Shown one piece after another: positions 1-10,243 of a stretch of 64,000 bases of DNA. How positions within the stretch are numbered: the first letter of the stretch is position 1; the number at the start of each line of letters is the position of its first letter. Source of the DNA: Cryphonectria parasitica EP155 (Eukaryota > Ascomycota > Sordariomycetes > Diaporthales > Cryphonectriaceae). Position numbers and translations under genes: made by a program. Location: contig NW_024468910.1 of NCBI RefSeq assembly GCF_011745365.1, positions 558,001-622,000 on the forward strand. The letters run 5' to 3'. The notes under the pieces were generated by a model. It searched no databases. It had not been told where the DNA came from and saw nothing but the letters and a program-made list of their open reading frames with translations.

Positions 1-232
1 GCGCTCAACCCTTGAATATTGCACTGAGAGCAACTCAGGCGGATACATTCAGCGCAGCGAGAGGAATCCTCAACGGAAACTTGACAAGACTGAATACCAC
101 AACCCTTGCAGAAAGAACAAGAAAGTATAATGATAGCGTTTTGAAGAACCAAGGAAAGAAGAGAATCCTTTTGTTTAGTCTTCTTAGTATAAGAGCGGGA
201 TTTGTTGATTCTGTTCAATATCTCAATTAGGA
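1..232 (-). pseudogene. Antisense cysteine-cluster ORF of gypsy A1 (partial)
   Basis: Read on the minus strand this encodes the N-terminal part of the same protein seen in gypsy B (9623-10234). A cysteine cluster CSFCKGCGIQSC is followed by RCAEC and two more Cys. In this copy the glutamine codon after the first cluster is intact, whereas B has a stop there. The start ATG has become ATA. The coiled-coil part lies off the left edge. Function unknown; it is transposon-borne, not a host gene. Confidence 0.65.
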
Positions 233-313
233 AGGCAAGATTACGTATACGGAGAACTTGCTAGGATACTTACAAAAGATCGTTAGGGATAATGACTGAT
301 AGGAGGGAGATGA

Positions 314-766
314 TATTATAACCCATCCAACATGCAGATTACAGAACAGATCACGGGTAACAGGGATCAGGCATCAAGGACTCAACATTCTGACAAAGCA
401 TTGATTACATAATCCAGAGTTAGGGTTATGAGCATGGCTAATCAGGAAGGATAGCTTCGGATATGTGCTATTCAGAGCTAGCAGAATAACTTGAATATAT
501 TGCTATCCAACATATCCATACTAAAGAGCTGGATATATAAGAACACGTTCATTACCATTAGATAGATTCAGTACATAGCTCTTCAGTTGTCAATCTAAGT
601 ATTCAGTTTCATACACTGAGTAGCCCCAAAGGCAGTGAACACTTGCATCGCTTATTAGGACTTGTACGGTTCCGTATTCAAGGACTTGACACTTTGACAC
701 CGCTCTTGTTAGCATAAACCCCTTCGTGTACTTAGGAATCTTCGGATTGCTGCAGTGCTCATTACA
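314..766 (+). repeat. LTR of gypsy A1 (453 bp)
   Basis: Starts TATTATAAC (TG changed to TA by a RIP-type transition) and ends CATTACA. The LTRs of gypsy B and E have the same 453-bp length. It contains a TATA-like stretch near 531 and a TTAGGGTTA segment near 420. Confidence 0.9.
531..541 (+). promoter_or_regulatory. LTR TATA box
   Basis: The stretch ggatatataag lies in the middle of the LTR and is kept in almost every LTR of this family in the window. It sits between two arms of an inverted repeat (AGCTCTT / AAGAGCT), as expected for a pol II core promoter at the U3/R border. Role inferred from position. Confidence 0.5.
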
Positions 767-1395
767 TCAGCATTGTAGAAGGATAATCTGTTGCATACAA
801 CCAAGGAGTAATCAATAAGAAGACTGATTATCTATCTATCTTGATCCAAGGATATATAGCTAAGGTTTCCTTTGATATCACAGATATAGCATAATATGAG
901 CTGATTATGAAACTTCTATAGCTCAAGGAGCACAATCCTCGAATTGATTGGATTACTAGCTAGATCTTATAAGAACAAGCTGTATTCAGAGAGATAGTTG
1001 CAATCAATAGCGCAGGATCGAAGCTAGTTATTGAAGAATACTTGGGAAAAGAAGCTTCAAACGACTTCATACATACTTTCAAGTCAGCAAGGCTGATAGT
1101 TCAAGGAGAAGAACCTAGTGATAAGCAAACCCAAACAGTGCTAGGGCGCCAACAGGTTAGCAAAACAACGGAAGCGAGACCCTCAGCACATCGGTCCGCC
1201 CCGGAGCGACAAGGAAAAGCTTCAGAATGTGAATTGTGAATTCACACAGAAACCTCGAAACCAGGCCCTCGAGCGGTCGGTCCGGCCCGGAACGAACGCT
1301 CAAGACTCTCAAAAACAACAAACAAAAAGAAGCACGCTCAACGGTACCTACTGTTCCTCCAGATAGCAGAAACAGCACAGGAACCAGAACCAATA
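767..1395 (+). mobile_element. Gypsy A2, left part (protease/linker region)
   Basis: This matches the region downstream of the protease in gypsy B (13790-13070 on minus), continuing into the charged linker before reverse transcriptase. It breaks at 1395 where A3 inserted, and resumes at 24031 with the duplication CAATA on both sides (1391-1395, 24031-24035). Several TAG and TAA codons interrupt it. Confidence 0.8.
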
Positions 1396-1576
1396 TGTTA
1401 TGACTCATCCAACATGCAGGTCACGAAACAGGTCACGAGTAACAAGAACCAGGTGTCAAGAACCCAACGTTCTAACAAAGCATTGATTACATAATCCAGG
1501 GTTAGGGTTACAAGCACGGCCAATCAGGAAGGATAGCTTTGGATATGTGCTATCCAGAGCTAGCAGGATAACTTGG
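1396..1576 (+). repeat. 5' LTR of gypsy A3, left fragment
   Basis: Begins TGTTATGAC and breaks at ...ataacttgg, where the copia element entered. The rest of the LTR is at 16784-17054. Confidence 0.9.
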
Positions 1577-1743
1577 TGTGAAAAATGAAGCATATTTAAC
1601 CCTAATCCTCTGTTTTGGTCTCCTCATAAACCATCTCAGAGCCTGGTTTAGTTACTTAGAAGATCTTCCTTTTGTATTAGATAGATTCAATCTCAACACT
1701 CATTCAGCCACTTCCACGTGCTCAGCTCATACATTTCTCCTTA
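1577..1743 (+). repeat. 5' LTR of the copia element
   Basis: 167 bp, matching 16612-16778 with only a few C/T or G/A differences. A short LTR is usual for fungal copia elements. Confidence 0.88.
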
Positions 1744-1757
1744 GTTATGAGCTCAGT
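1744..1757 (+). promoter_or_regulatory. Possible primer binding site (initiator tRNA-Met half type)
   Basis: The bases right after the LTR read gttatgagctcag. TTATGAGC is complementary to the anticodon loop region of initiator Met-tRNA (GCTCATAA). Several copia elements prime from a cleaved initiator tRNA in this way. Inferred from complementarity only. Confidence 0.45.
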
Positions 1758-1880
1758 TCGCAAGAATCGGATTTAATCTTCCCTTTATCTATCGAAATAG
1801 ACTGAGCCGTTCACTTCTTATTCTTTCAGAATACATCTTTTGTTCCAAACAGTTATACTCACGCTCCATCAAAGCTCACG

Positions 1881-2682
1881 ATGGAGTGCGAACCTGACAA
1901 CCTTACGCTCTCGGTAAAGTATACCAATATCTACTCCTTTCCATCCTGGTACAGCATTTTGCAGTTCCAGAGCAAGGGAAAGGGTGTTTGGGAGTATCTA
2001 GACTCGGATGGCCCAGATGCGCTCTCTCTCGAACCTGAAGACTTCAATCTCGAGTTCTCCAAGTTTACTTAGGATCTTGAGAAAGAGTGCAAAAATATTA
2101 TAATGGAGAACTACAAGCTACTCTCTATCCAGGAACAAGCTATTCTCTATGATTAGGAAATAAAACGCTTTCAGCTTTATCAAAACAAGCAGTTGCATGC
2201 TTATTAGAACATACAGAGAATGTGGAACTGAATTCAGAAAACAGTACCTCCGTTAGTTCTCGTTTCTCATATGCACACCTATCCAGGAAAGAAGTCTCCC
2301 TCGATTCAACAGGTACTCAGGAACCTGAAGAAAGACCTCTGTCCGTCCGAGGAGAGCATGAAACAGGTTGTTCGCCTCCAGTACCGCTATTACCTTGAGC
2401 TGGCCATCAGGCAAGGCACTGATTTCCAAAACTGGTGCTGGCAGTATCAGGATCTCCTGAATCTAGCTCGAGTTTACAGCATTGATAAAGTTGAGGGATT
2501 TCAGAGCTCTAATAACTTCCTCGCTGCTATCGGAGTTCGCTTCCAGACAGAGTAAGCCAAAACGCAACAACATCTCCTCGCTACAGCATCTAACGATAGT
2601 TTGCTTATTAAGACTATTAAATAGCTTCAACGAAATCTCGCTTCAATCTACTAACTTCAGCCTGAGCAGAAAAAAGGCTTAA
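1881..2682 (+). pseudogene. copia gag
   Basis: The ATG at 1881 opens a frame starting MECEPDNLTL that continues past in-frame TAG codons near 2070, 2152 and 2202. A longer stretch at 2271-2555 has SEESMKQVV and WCWQYQDLLNLAR. Position directly after the LTR, and the aromatic helix-rich composition, fit a copia capsid. No zinc knuckle was found. Stops sit at probable CAG codons, consistent with RIP. Confidence 0.6.
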
Positions 2683-5464
2683 TAGTATTCGCCACTATAG
2701 GCGGAGAAAATCTACAATCCGGCAACTCAAGTACAAAATCTGGGAAGAAATAAGATGGATTTTCCAGCTAGAGCGAAAAGAAAGATTACAAGTATCTCTG
2801 CAAGTTATATCAAAGGAAGCATAAATGAAGCTTGATGAGCTGCAGAAGGCTGGAATACGTTTGTATTGGAATTAGGCTAAACTCAATCTTTAAGACTCTA
2901 TCTAACAAGCAAAGAAAGAAGATCCTCTCTAAGCTAGCTAGCAAAAACTATCAGAAGCTTCATTCAGACCTTATTAGAACTAAATAGCTTTCTCAAGGCT
3001 GAACAGAGAGAATCTTACAGAGAACGGAGAACAACAGAAATCTCTATTCAAGTACTATCAAGTACTAGAATCTCTTAATCACAATATCAAAATGCCAGAT
3101 CCAATATTCCTTAAGCCTGAAACAAGGCATTCTCAGTTCCTTCAAATAAATGCTATCTTCAATCCTCAACTCTTCAATTAAGCAGTATTACTACAAGTAA
3201 GCATAGCAGTCTTCTCAATACCGTTTCAGATATCTCATATCCTTTCCCAAAGCATAGTTCTGGATAACTGTGGAGCTGTATATCTTGTTAATAGCATTAA
3301 TCTTCTGGAGCTAAATACTTTTTCTCTCTTAAGGGATGCAGAAGTTGTAGAAGCAGGAAGCTTATTATTGCTAATACAGGGATTCGGAAGATGATGCTTC
3401 AAAAATGCACTGAATAGGAAGCAAGGGAAATGCACTGAGAATCTAGTTCTCAACTGTATAGCGGTTGTAAATAGCTTCTATGTTAACATAATTGCTGAAG
3501 CTTTCTTATATGAGAAAGGGATTTAATACTATAGCAAAGATAGCATACTATGCTTAGGAATGCTTGAATAGAGCGCAGTGATTGCGAATCTATACAGAGA
3601 GTTCAACTTAGTCTTCTTCGAATACATTCCTTTTGCAAACTCTTCCTACTCTCGAGCTTCAGCTACGCTGCTATACAGCTGAGCTAGCATTCTCGTATTC
3701 TCAACTCTAAAAAGAAACAAGCATCCTCATTCTTCATATAATAAAGCGCTTAAAAGAAGTAATTCAGAGCATCTTTAGCATCTAAGATCGGGATATCTAA
3801 GTACTAATGCTCTGAAGAAGCTCATCTACTCAGTTTATAGTATTAGAATCAACAGAATCAGACGAATTGACTGTGAATACTGTACTCTAGAGCGCATTAC
3901 AAAGGTCATTCAATGCGCAAGATCTGAACATTACAGCCCTTGATCATTCTAGCGCATTAGTTGGGATCTCCTCGATTATAATGAAGCGCAGGATAGCTCA
4001 AAATGAGCTCTTATACTCAAAGACGAGTACAGTAGCAAGTTGTTTGCCTTTCCGATATCTAACAAGATACAATCCACAGTATTCGATATGCTCAAGTTAT
4101 TCGAGATCTGAGTATAACGCTAATATCGCTTCTTCATCTGCAAAATCAGACAGAATGCAGACTTCTCAGTTATAAGAAAGCTATACGAAACAGTATACAT
4201 ACAATGGTGCGCTAACAATAGCATCGATCTGAAAGTTATTTCACTGCATATGAAAGAGTTAAATAGCGCTGCTAAGCAAGCTAAGCATGAAATTCAGGAG
4301 CATGCACTAGTTCTCCTATTGTTAGCTAAACTACCGAAAGATCTATAGCTAGAATGTATAAAAGCAGCTATCTGACTATTCAATATCTCTCCATCCATAC
4401 TCAAGCACTCCGAAACGCTAAATTCACTTCTGAATAGCTAGTTCAGGCAGTACTTTCGTTAGTATGCGCTAGAAATAATCAGAACAGCAGTCTCGGATCT
4501 ACAGCCTAACTAGGCCAGAATCTACGCATATGAATGCCAAGCATACATTCTGCAAGAAGAATGCGAACTTAGCTCTTATAAATGGGATATAAAAACAGAA
4601 CCAAGAGCATATAAGAGCTATCTTGTAAGATATATTGCAAGCAATCTGTACTGCATATAGCTTTCAGCGCTTGCAAGAATTGCAATTGTATACAATATTC
4701 TATTTGATAAGAGCCAATTCTACAATCCAAACAGCAGTAAGACATCAAAAGCACTATCTCATGCTCAGCTAGCACCAATTATTCCAGAGATTGGAAATAA
4801 TAAGAAAATTATGAATACAATCGTTATTGGAAGCATATAGGATCCAGTTCCCTAGCCTGATGCTACAAATCAAAACCAAGAATCTCATCCGCTGTTCAAC
4901 AAGAACAGTAGCTCATTCTCAGAGTCTCTCTCAGGAGGCATCCTAAGTTGGAACTCAGAAGTAAGAGCATTTGAAACTAGCAATAGAGTGCTCTTGCAAA
5001 GCAATCCATCCCAGGGAAGAAGCTTAGAGGATAAGATGTAAGAATTTCCAACTTCTGAAAAATCTCCTGAGGCACCGGAATAAACAGATCAGCTAGAAAG
5101 AAGCGCTGCTGCAAGCAGCGAAGATGTTTCAGCAACTGAACAGGCGTCTTCAAGTACTGAACAATAAGCTACTAGTGCATCTACTGCTCAGGATACAAGC
5201 TAGCCTGCAGTGCGAAGATATGAGCCTGGTTAAGCCTTAATCAGATGTTATTGAACAAGGAATGAGATTTATAGATTTCAATTTATACAGCGTTCAGACA
5301 GAGCATAGAAATCAATCAATAAAGCTTGCTAATACCAAGAATCATTTGCTACAGTCTTTGTAATAAGCTAAATAGCTCTAATAAACCTCATAGCTACCTT
5401 TTTGCCTGATCAGCTAAAGGAAGCAATTAGAACATAGAATAAGCGTTTTCAGACTATATACAGT
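2683..5464 (+). pseudogene. copia pol, middle part (protease/integrase expected, badly decayed)
   Basis: Located between gag and the RT domain, where copia elements hold protease and integrase. No frame longer than about 65 codons survives, and I could not place the protease DSG or the integrase HHCC or DDE residues. The 5060-5200 stretch is Ser/Ala/Glu rich, like the linker that follows integrase. The assignment rests on position only. Confidence 0.4.
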
Positions 5465-7180
5465 GTGGTTGCAGCTGCTGTACTTGAGGCAAACTCTATA
5501 TGCAGAGAAGCTTCGCACTTGCAGCGAAAGCACTTTGATGCTCCTCAGCAAGTCACAGAGCTAGCAACAGCTGAAAAGAAGCATCATAAACAACTATCAC
5601 CCGAATCTGAAACCTGGAAAGAAGCACAAAACAGTTCTTTCTATACCGAGTAATGGAAAGCAATGCAATCAGAAATCCAGAGACTGGTTAACAAAAGAGT
5701 ATAGCAGACTCTTGAGCGTAGGAAAGCTAAAGAGAAGCTACTATCACTCAAATGGATATACAGATACAAACTTGATGAGAACAGTTACTTAATCTCATTC
5801 AAAGCCCGAATCTGTATATGAGGAAACCTGCAAAAAGCAAGCAACTTTCAAAACATGTATGCAGTAACGCTAGCTGCGCGCTCCTTTCGCACACTTATAG
5901 CTATAGCAGCATATTTCAATCTAGAGATCAACCAGATAAACATCACCGGAGCATTCCTGAATGCTAGCAGGGAAAGCTAGGAAAGCGTTTTCTGTAAGCT
6001 GCCTGATGAATTCAAGAAGGAAGGGAAAATCGTGCTCCTGAAAAAGGCACTGTACAGCCTGAGAGACTTGCTAGCACTCTGGTACAGGCACTTCTGCTCA
6101 ACTCTGCGAAATCTCGGCCTTACGCTTTCAACTGAAGAGCTCTGTATATTCACCAATAAAGCAAATAAGCTGATCATTCTATTCTATATAAACAATATCC
6201 TGCTGTTCTATCCGCAGAACCAGGCATCAAAAACATGCAGAGTAAAGGAAGGCATCTTCAAAGCATATGAGATAAAGAATCAGAGAGCAGCGGAATAGTT
6301 CTTGAAAGTTCGAATCATTAGAAACAGAGCCAACTGCACGATCAGCCTAGTTCACGATGCATACATCGAGAAAATAGCTAACAAGTTTAGCCTTGCAGCC
6401 AACACAGCTTTAATACTACCAATGCTTCTAAACCTTGAAAAGCTTATCAAATGGAAAGAGGAAGTATCAAAAAACTAAATCAAGGAATATCAGAAGAAGA
6501 TTGGATCAATCCTATATACCGCTATCATGATAAGATCAGATATAGCTTTTGCATGCACTCTTCTTTCCAAGTTTTTAATAAACCCAGAGCTAAAGTACCT
6601 GAAATAAGCAAACAGAGTAATCTGTTATCTATACAGAACAAGGTTTCTAGCAATCCAGTACGGAGAAAGCTACTCTAAGGCTCAAGCCCTGCTAATCGCC
6701 GGAGATGCTTCCTTTGCTGATGATGCGAAGAACCGAAAATCCTTACAAGGATATATCTTCAGCTTATTCGGAGATTCTATACAATGGAAAGCAACAAAGC
6801 AAAGCCTGGTAACCACCTTAATCACAGAAGCTGAATTATACGCTCTCTCAGCCACAGCCAAGGAAACGATCGCCTTACAACGCTTCTTTCGAAACCTCAC
6901 CTTAAACCTTAGCAAGCTCTGAAATATCTTCTGTAATAATCAACAAGCCATACAGCTGGTAGTTACAGAGCGTAAAAGGATAAATACAAAGCTCCGCCAT
7001 GTGGATATACACCAAATGTAACTCAAGCAGGAGTTCCAAAAGAGCAAATTCCAGGTTTCATATATGCTAATACAGAGCATGCCAGCTGATGAACTGACTA
7101 AGAACCTCAATCGAGCGCAGTTCGAACACTTCAGAGCGCTTCTCAATCTTCAGAATATTAGCTATGCTTTGAATCAGAGG
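5465..7180 (+). pseudogene. copia reverse transcriptase and RNase H
   Basis: Clear copia-type RT. The fingers contain LKWIYRYKLDEN (about 5745-5785). FLNAS and CKLPDEF come next, then LKKALYSLR (6038-6064). The catalytic YVDD box reads FYINNILLFY (about 6180-6215), with both Asp changed to Asn. RNase H follows: GDASFADD, a DSIQWKATKQS stretch and ITEAELYAL (6690-6870). The end is PADELTKNLNRAQF near 7080-7125. Single stops interrupt otherwise continuous frames, a RIP pattern. The element cannot encode an active enzyme. Confidence 0.88.
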
Positions 7181-7423
7181 ACTAAGAAGGAACCTAAAGG
7201 GATACAGATAAGCAACTCGATCTTACATTAGCTCCTTTTGAATACTCTTAATCACTGAATTTCATTTATCAAAATCAAAAACAAAAGCTTATAGCTTAGA
7301 GATATTACTCAGAAACATGCAAACCAAGTATGCAATCTTTATCAAATAACGAACTAAAGAACTTAATCACAAAAAACCCAATTATCTACCAAAGCCTAGA
7401 GCATACCTAAGCCTGAATAGAGC

Positions 7424-8966
7424 TTACTTCTTAGATAGAGAGTAAAGAGTAGCTAGCACTGCTTCAATATCAGCTTTAGCTTTCTCGTACTTCAGATGCT
7501 ATTTATAGTAAGACTTGATAGAATGATTATTAATAGAGCGCGAGATAGACTGAACAGCAGCTTATTTTCCCTTCTTCTTAGCCGAAACCACAGCCTTCCT
7601 CTCCTTAGCAGAGTATGAAACTGCTCCCTTACAATCAGCCTCCTGCTCAGCAAGAAGCATATCACGCTCTTCCATAAGCGCTTCAATCTGCTTCTGCAGC
7701 TTGTCAACCTCCGAAAACTTGCCTGCTTCAAAATGCTCAAGAGCAGCTTTCTAAGCCTATACAGCATGCTTGGATCGGGTTCCTAGAGAAGCAAGGTTGA
7801 GAGTGGAGTTTTCCTTCTCCACTCCAGCGCGCATCCTTTTCTTCGAAAGCATAGGAGCATCCATCTCCTCAGCAGAAGCAAGCGCACGCTTGGCTATATA
7901 AAGCTCGTTCACAAAAGGCATGAGATAGAAAGAGATCAGAATATACTTGTAACCCTTTGAATACTGAGCACAGCGAGCAGCAGATGAGTTCTTCTGGTTG
8001 TAACAGGAATTATTAGAGCTGCTTGCAGCTAGATTCTTGATACAGCTAATGCATGAAACATTGCAAATAGTACCTCAGGAAGCATCGTCTTAGCTTTTCG
8101 AGGAACTTGTAGCGGGAGTACTGGAAGGGGTGGCCACTGGAAAAGTCTTTTTGGCTTGCAATCGAGGAGTTCTCAACTTAGCGGCATCTTCAGCAGCTAC
8201 ATTGAAGCGCTCCTGCTGAAGCTCCTGCATCAACGCATCCTGGAATCTCAAACGAGCTATACCCTGCTCAGTTACAAGCTTTGTTGCAACTAGCTTAGAA
8301 CTTGAAAAGCTACCGAAAGCCTGAAAAAGAATCAGCTAGATAAACATTGAAAGAAAAAGCAATGCGAATCTACAGTCTTGAGCGCCTCCTAAAGAAGCAC
8401 AGAGCTATCTTCATCATCATCATCGTCATCATTAATAAACAAGCTAGAAATCCCCATAGAACCAGCATTAGAGCGCTTGGAAAGATCAATACTAACTGAA
8501 TTGGAAGTACTATTAACTGAAGAATGCAAAATCAGAGTATCAGCACGAGCGGTAGACAACTCGACTGGAGCTTGAGAACTTGAAGCAGGCAGGCCAGACT
8601 GCTATCCCTGGAAACAAGAACAATCAGTTCAGCTCATATCAATCCCCAGGCAGCTCTTTCTATACTCATATCAGAAAGAGAATACTGATCAGCAGTTGGA
8701 ATCAAGATAAGCTGAACAGAGCTTGCGCTCTTCTCTATAGCTATCGAGGGACCACCATGCAACTCAGACATGCTAGCAGAGGAGCTGGGGTTTGCATCCA
8801 AGGAATCCTCATCAGTCTCCACATCGGAAGAAGGATCAGAAGAAGCTACATGGATCTCGCTTTCAGCAGAGTTGCTGTTATTGGAAACAGCTATACTGAG
8901 CTTGCTGAGAGGGATAGAAATGTCAGACTCGCCTGACAAGAAATCTGGAGTGACTAGAAGAGGCAT
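7424..8966 (-). pseudogene. Antisense ORF of the copia element (Cys cluster plus coiled coil)
   Basis: On the minus strand, opposite to copia pol, a long ORF of about 500 codons can be followed with few stops. It starts MPLLVTPDFLSGESD at 8966. Ser/Asp-rich acidic sequence comes first, including a run of Asp near 8420-8440. A Cys cluster follows at about 7970-8065: CNVSCISC, a spacer, then SCYNQ and ARCAQYSKGYK, where two Tyr sit at likely former Cys positions. The C-terminal half is Lys/Glu rich with a helical stretch (KLQKQIEALMEERD). The frame ends at 7424-7426. Between 8090 and 7424 the only interruptions are single stop codons that look like changed CAG, CAA or TGG. No known function. 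Confidence 0.6.
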
Positions 8967-9077
8967 ATTGACGCGCGGAGGCTTTCAAAAATCTTGAAAA
9001 CAGATGGAAAAAGAGCTAGTTGAAAAAGAAAGAGGACTGGAAGAAGGCAAAGCAACTGTAAAACGCGCCTATATAAG

Positions 9078-9530
9078 TGTAATGAGCACTGCAGCAATCC
9101 GAAGATTCCTAAGTACACGAAGGGGTTTATGCTAACAAGAGCGGTATCAAAGTGTCAAGTTCTTGAATACGGAACTGTACAAGTCCTAATAAGCGATGCA
9201 AGTATTCACTGCCTTTGGGGCTACTCAGTGTATGAAACTGAATACTTAGATTGACAACTGAAGAGCTATGTACTGAATCTATCTAATGGTAATGAATGTG
9301 TTCTTATATATCCAGCTCTTTAGTATAGATATGTTGGATAGCAATATATCCAAGTTATTCTGCTAGCTCTGGATAGCACATATCCGAAGCTATCCTTCCT
9401 GATTAGCCGTGCTCATAACCCTAACCCTGGGTTATGTAATCAATGCTTTGTCAGAATATTGAGTCCTTAATGCCTGATCCCTGTTATCCGTAACCTGTTC
9501 TGTGATCTGCATGTTGGATGGGTTATAACA
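9078..9530 (-). repeat. 3' LTR of gypsy B
   Basis: 453 bp, TGTAATGAGC...GGTTATAACA as read on plus. It holds an inverted CATAACCC / GGGTTATG element around 9415-9438 and a TATA box read on minus near 9305-9315. Confidence 0.93.
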
Positions 9531-9548
9531 TCATCTCCCTTCTATCAG
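9531..9548 (-). promoter_or_regulatory. Polypurine tract of gypsy B
   Basis: Plus strand tcatctcccttctatcag directly abuts the 3' LTR, so minus reads a purine-rich AGAAGGGAGATGA. That is where plus-strand priming is expected. The same tract precedes the 3' LTR in A1, A3, C and E. Confidence 0.6.
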
Positions 9549-9622
9549 TCGTTGTTCCCAACGATCTTTTGTAAGTATCCTAGCAAGTTCTCCGTATACA
9601 TGATCTTGCCTTCCTAATTGAG

Positions 9623-10234
9623 ATGTTGAACAGAATCAACAAATCCCGCTTTCGTGCTGAGAAGACTAAACAAAAGGATTCTCTTCTTTCCTTGGTTCTT
9701 CAAAACGCTATCATTATGCCTTCTTGTTCCTTCTGCAAGGGTTGTGGTATTCAGTCTTGTTAAGTCTCCGTTGAGGATTCCTCTCGCTGCGCCGAATGTG
9801 TTCGCCTGGATTGCTCTTGGTGCGATGTTCAAGGGTTGAGCACAGCAGAAATTCGTCGGATAGGCGTTCAGCACCAACGCCTGGAGAACCAACTCGAGAG
9901 TGCTGAGGAGCGGCTGCGCGATGCTGCTGCGGAGGTAGAACGTTTGCGGAAGCAGAAGCGTCTGTGGTTTGAGAGAATGATGAAAGCTATTCATCAAAGC
10001 CTTTCCAGTGTGGAGGAGTTGGAATGTGAGGAGGCTGAGGAGGAGCGAGCTTGCATTGCTGCTGGGGTTCGTTCTATGGTTGCAGAGGAATCTGCTGTAG
10101 TTGCTGGAGATTCTTCTTTTGAGGGTTTTGACTGGAATTCCGTGGATGTGGGGAATGCAGTGGTGGATTGGTTTGGGTTTTTGGATGAGATGGTAAGCTC
10201 TGGGCTCCTTTCCGGGCTGGAGCGGTTGTCTTAG
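9623..10234 (+). pseudogene. Antisense Cys-cluster/coiled-coil ORF of gypsy B
   Basis: A frame of 204 codons on the strand opposite to gag-pol, with only one in-frame stop (TAA at 9761-9763). That codon is CAA in A1, so this is a single RIP-type change. Residues 33-72 hold a Cys cluster (CSFCKGCGIQSC, then RCAEC, then two further Cys). Residues 78-125 are a charged coiled coil with LRKQKRLW. Next comes an Ala/Glu-rich helix and an acidic tail with FDWNSVDVGN. It ends about 10 bp from the chromodomain stop, tail to tail, without overlapping pol. The family recurs in A1, A3, C and E. The Cys spacing suggests metal binding; function unknown. Confidence 0.75.
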
Positions 10235-10243
10235 GTGCTGGCT

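Larger units (their letters stand above)
1..766 (+). mobile_element. 3' end of Ty3/gypsy chromovirus copy A1
   Basis: The window opens inside a plus-oriented gypsy element. What remains is its 3' part: an antisense ORF region (1-232), a purine-rich tract (about 300-313, aggagggagatga) and a complete 3' LTR (314-766). The sequence after 766 is the protease/linker part of another gypsy copy (A2), so A1 appears to have inserted into A2. The expected 5-bp duplication would be tcagc (767-771), but its partner lies outside the window. Confidence 0.85.

Noticed and set aside
12..230. Plus-strand frame of 72 codons
   Set aside because: Shadow of the A1 antisense ORF read on minus.
8580..8936. Plus frame of 118 codons in copia
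   Set aside because: Shadow of the acidic N-terminus of the copia antisense ORF.
9614..9997. Minus-strand frame of 127 codons
   Set aside because: It is the shadow of the antisense ORF on plus; the plus frame carries the conserved Cys cluster and coiled coil.
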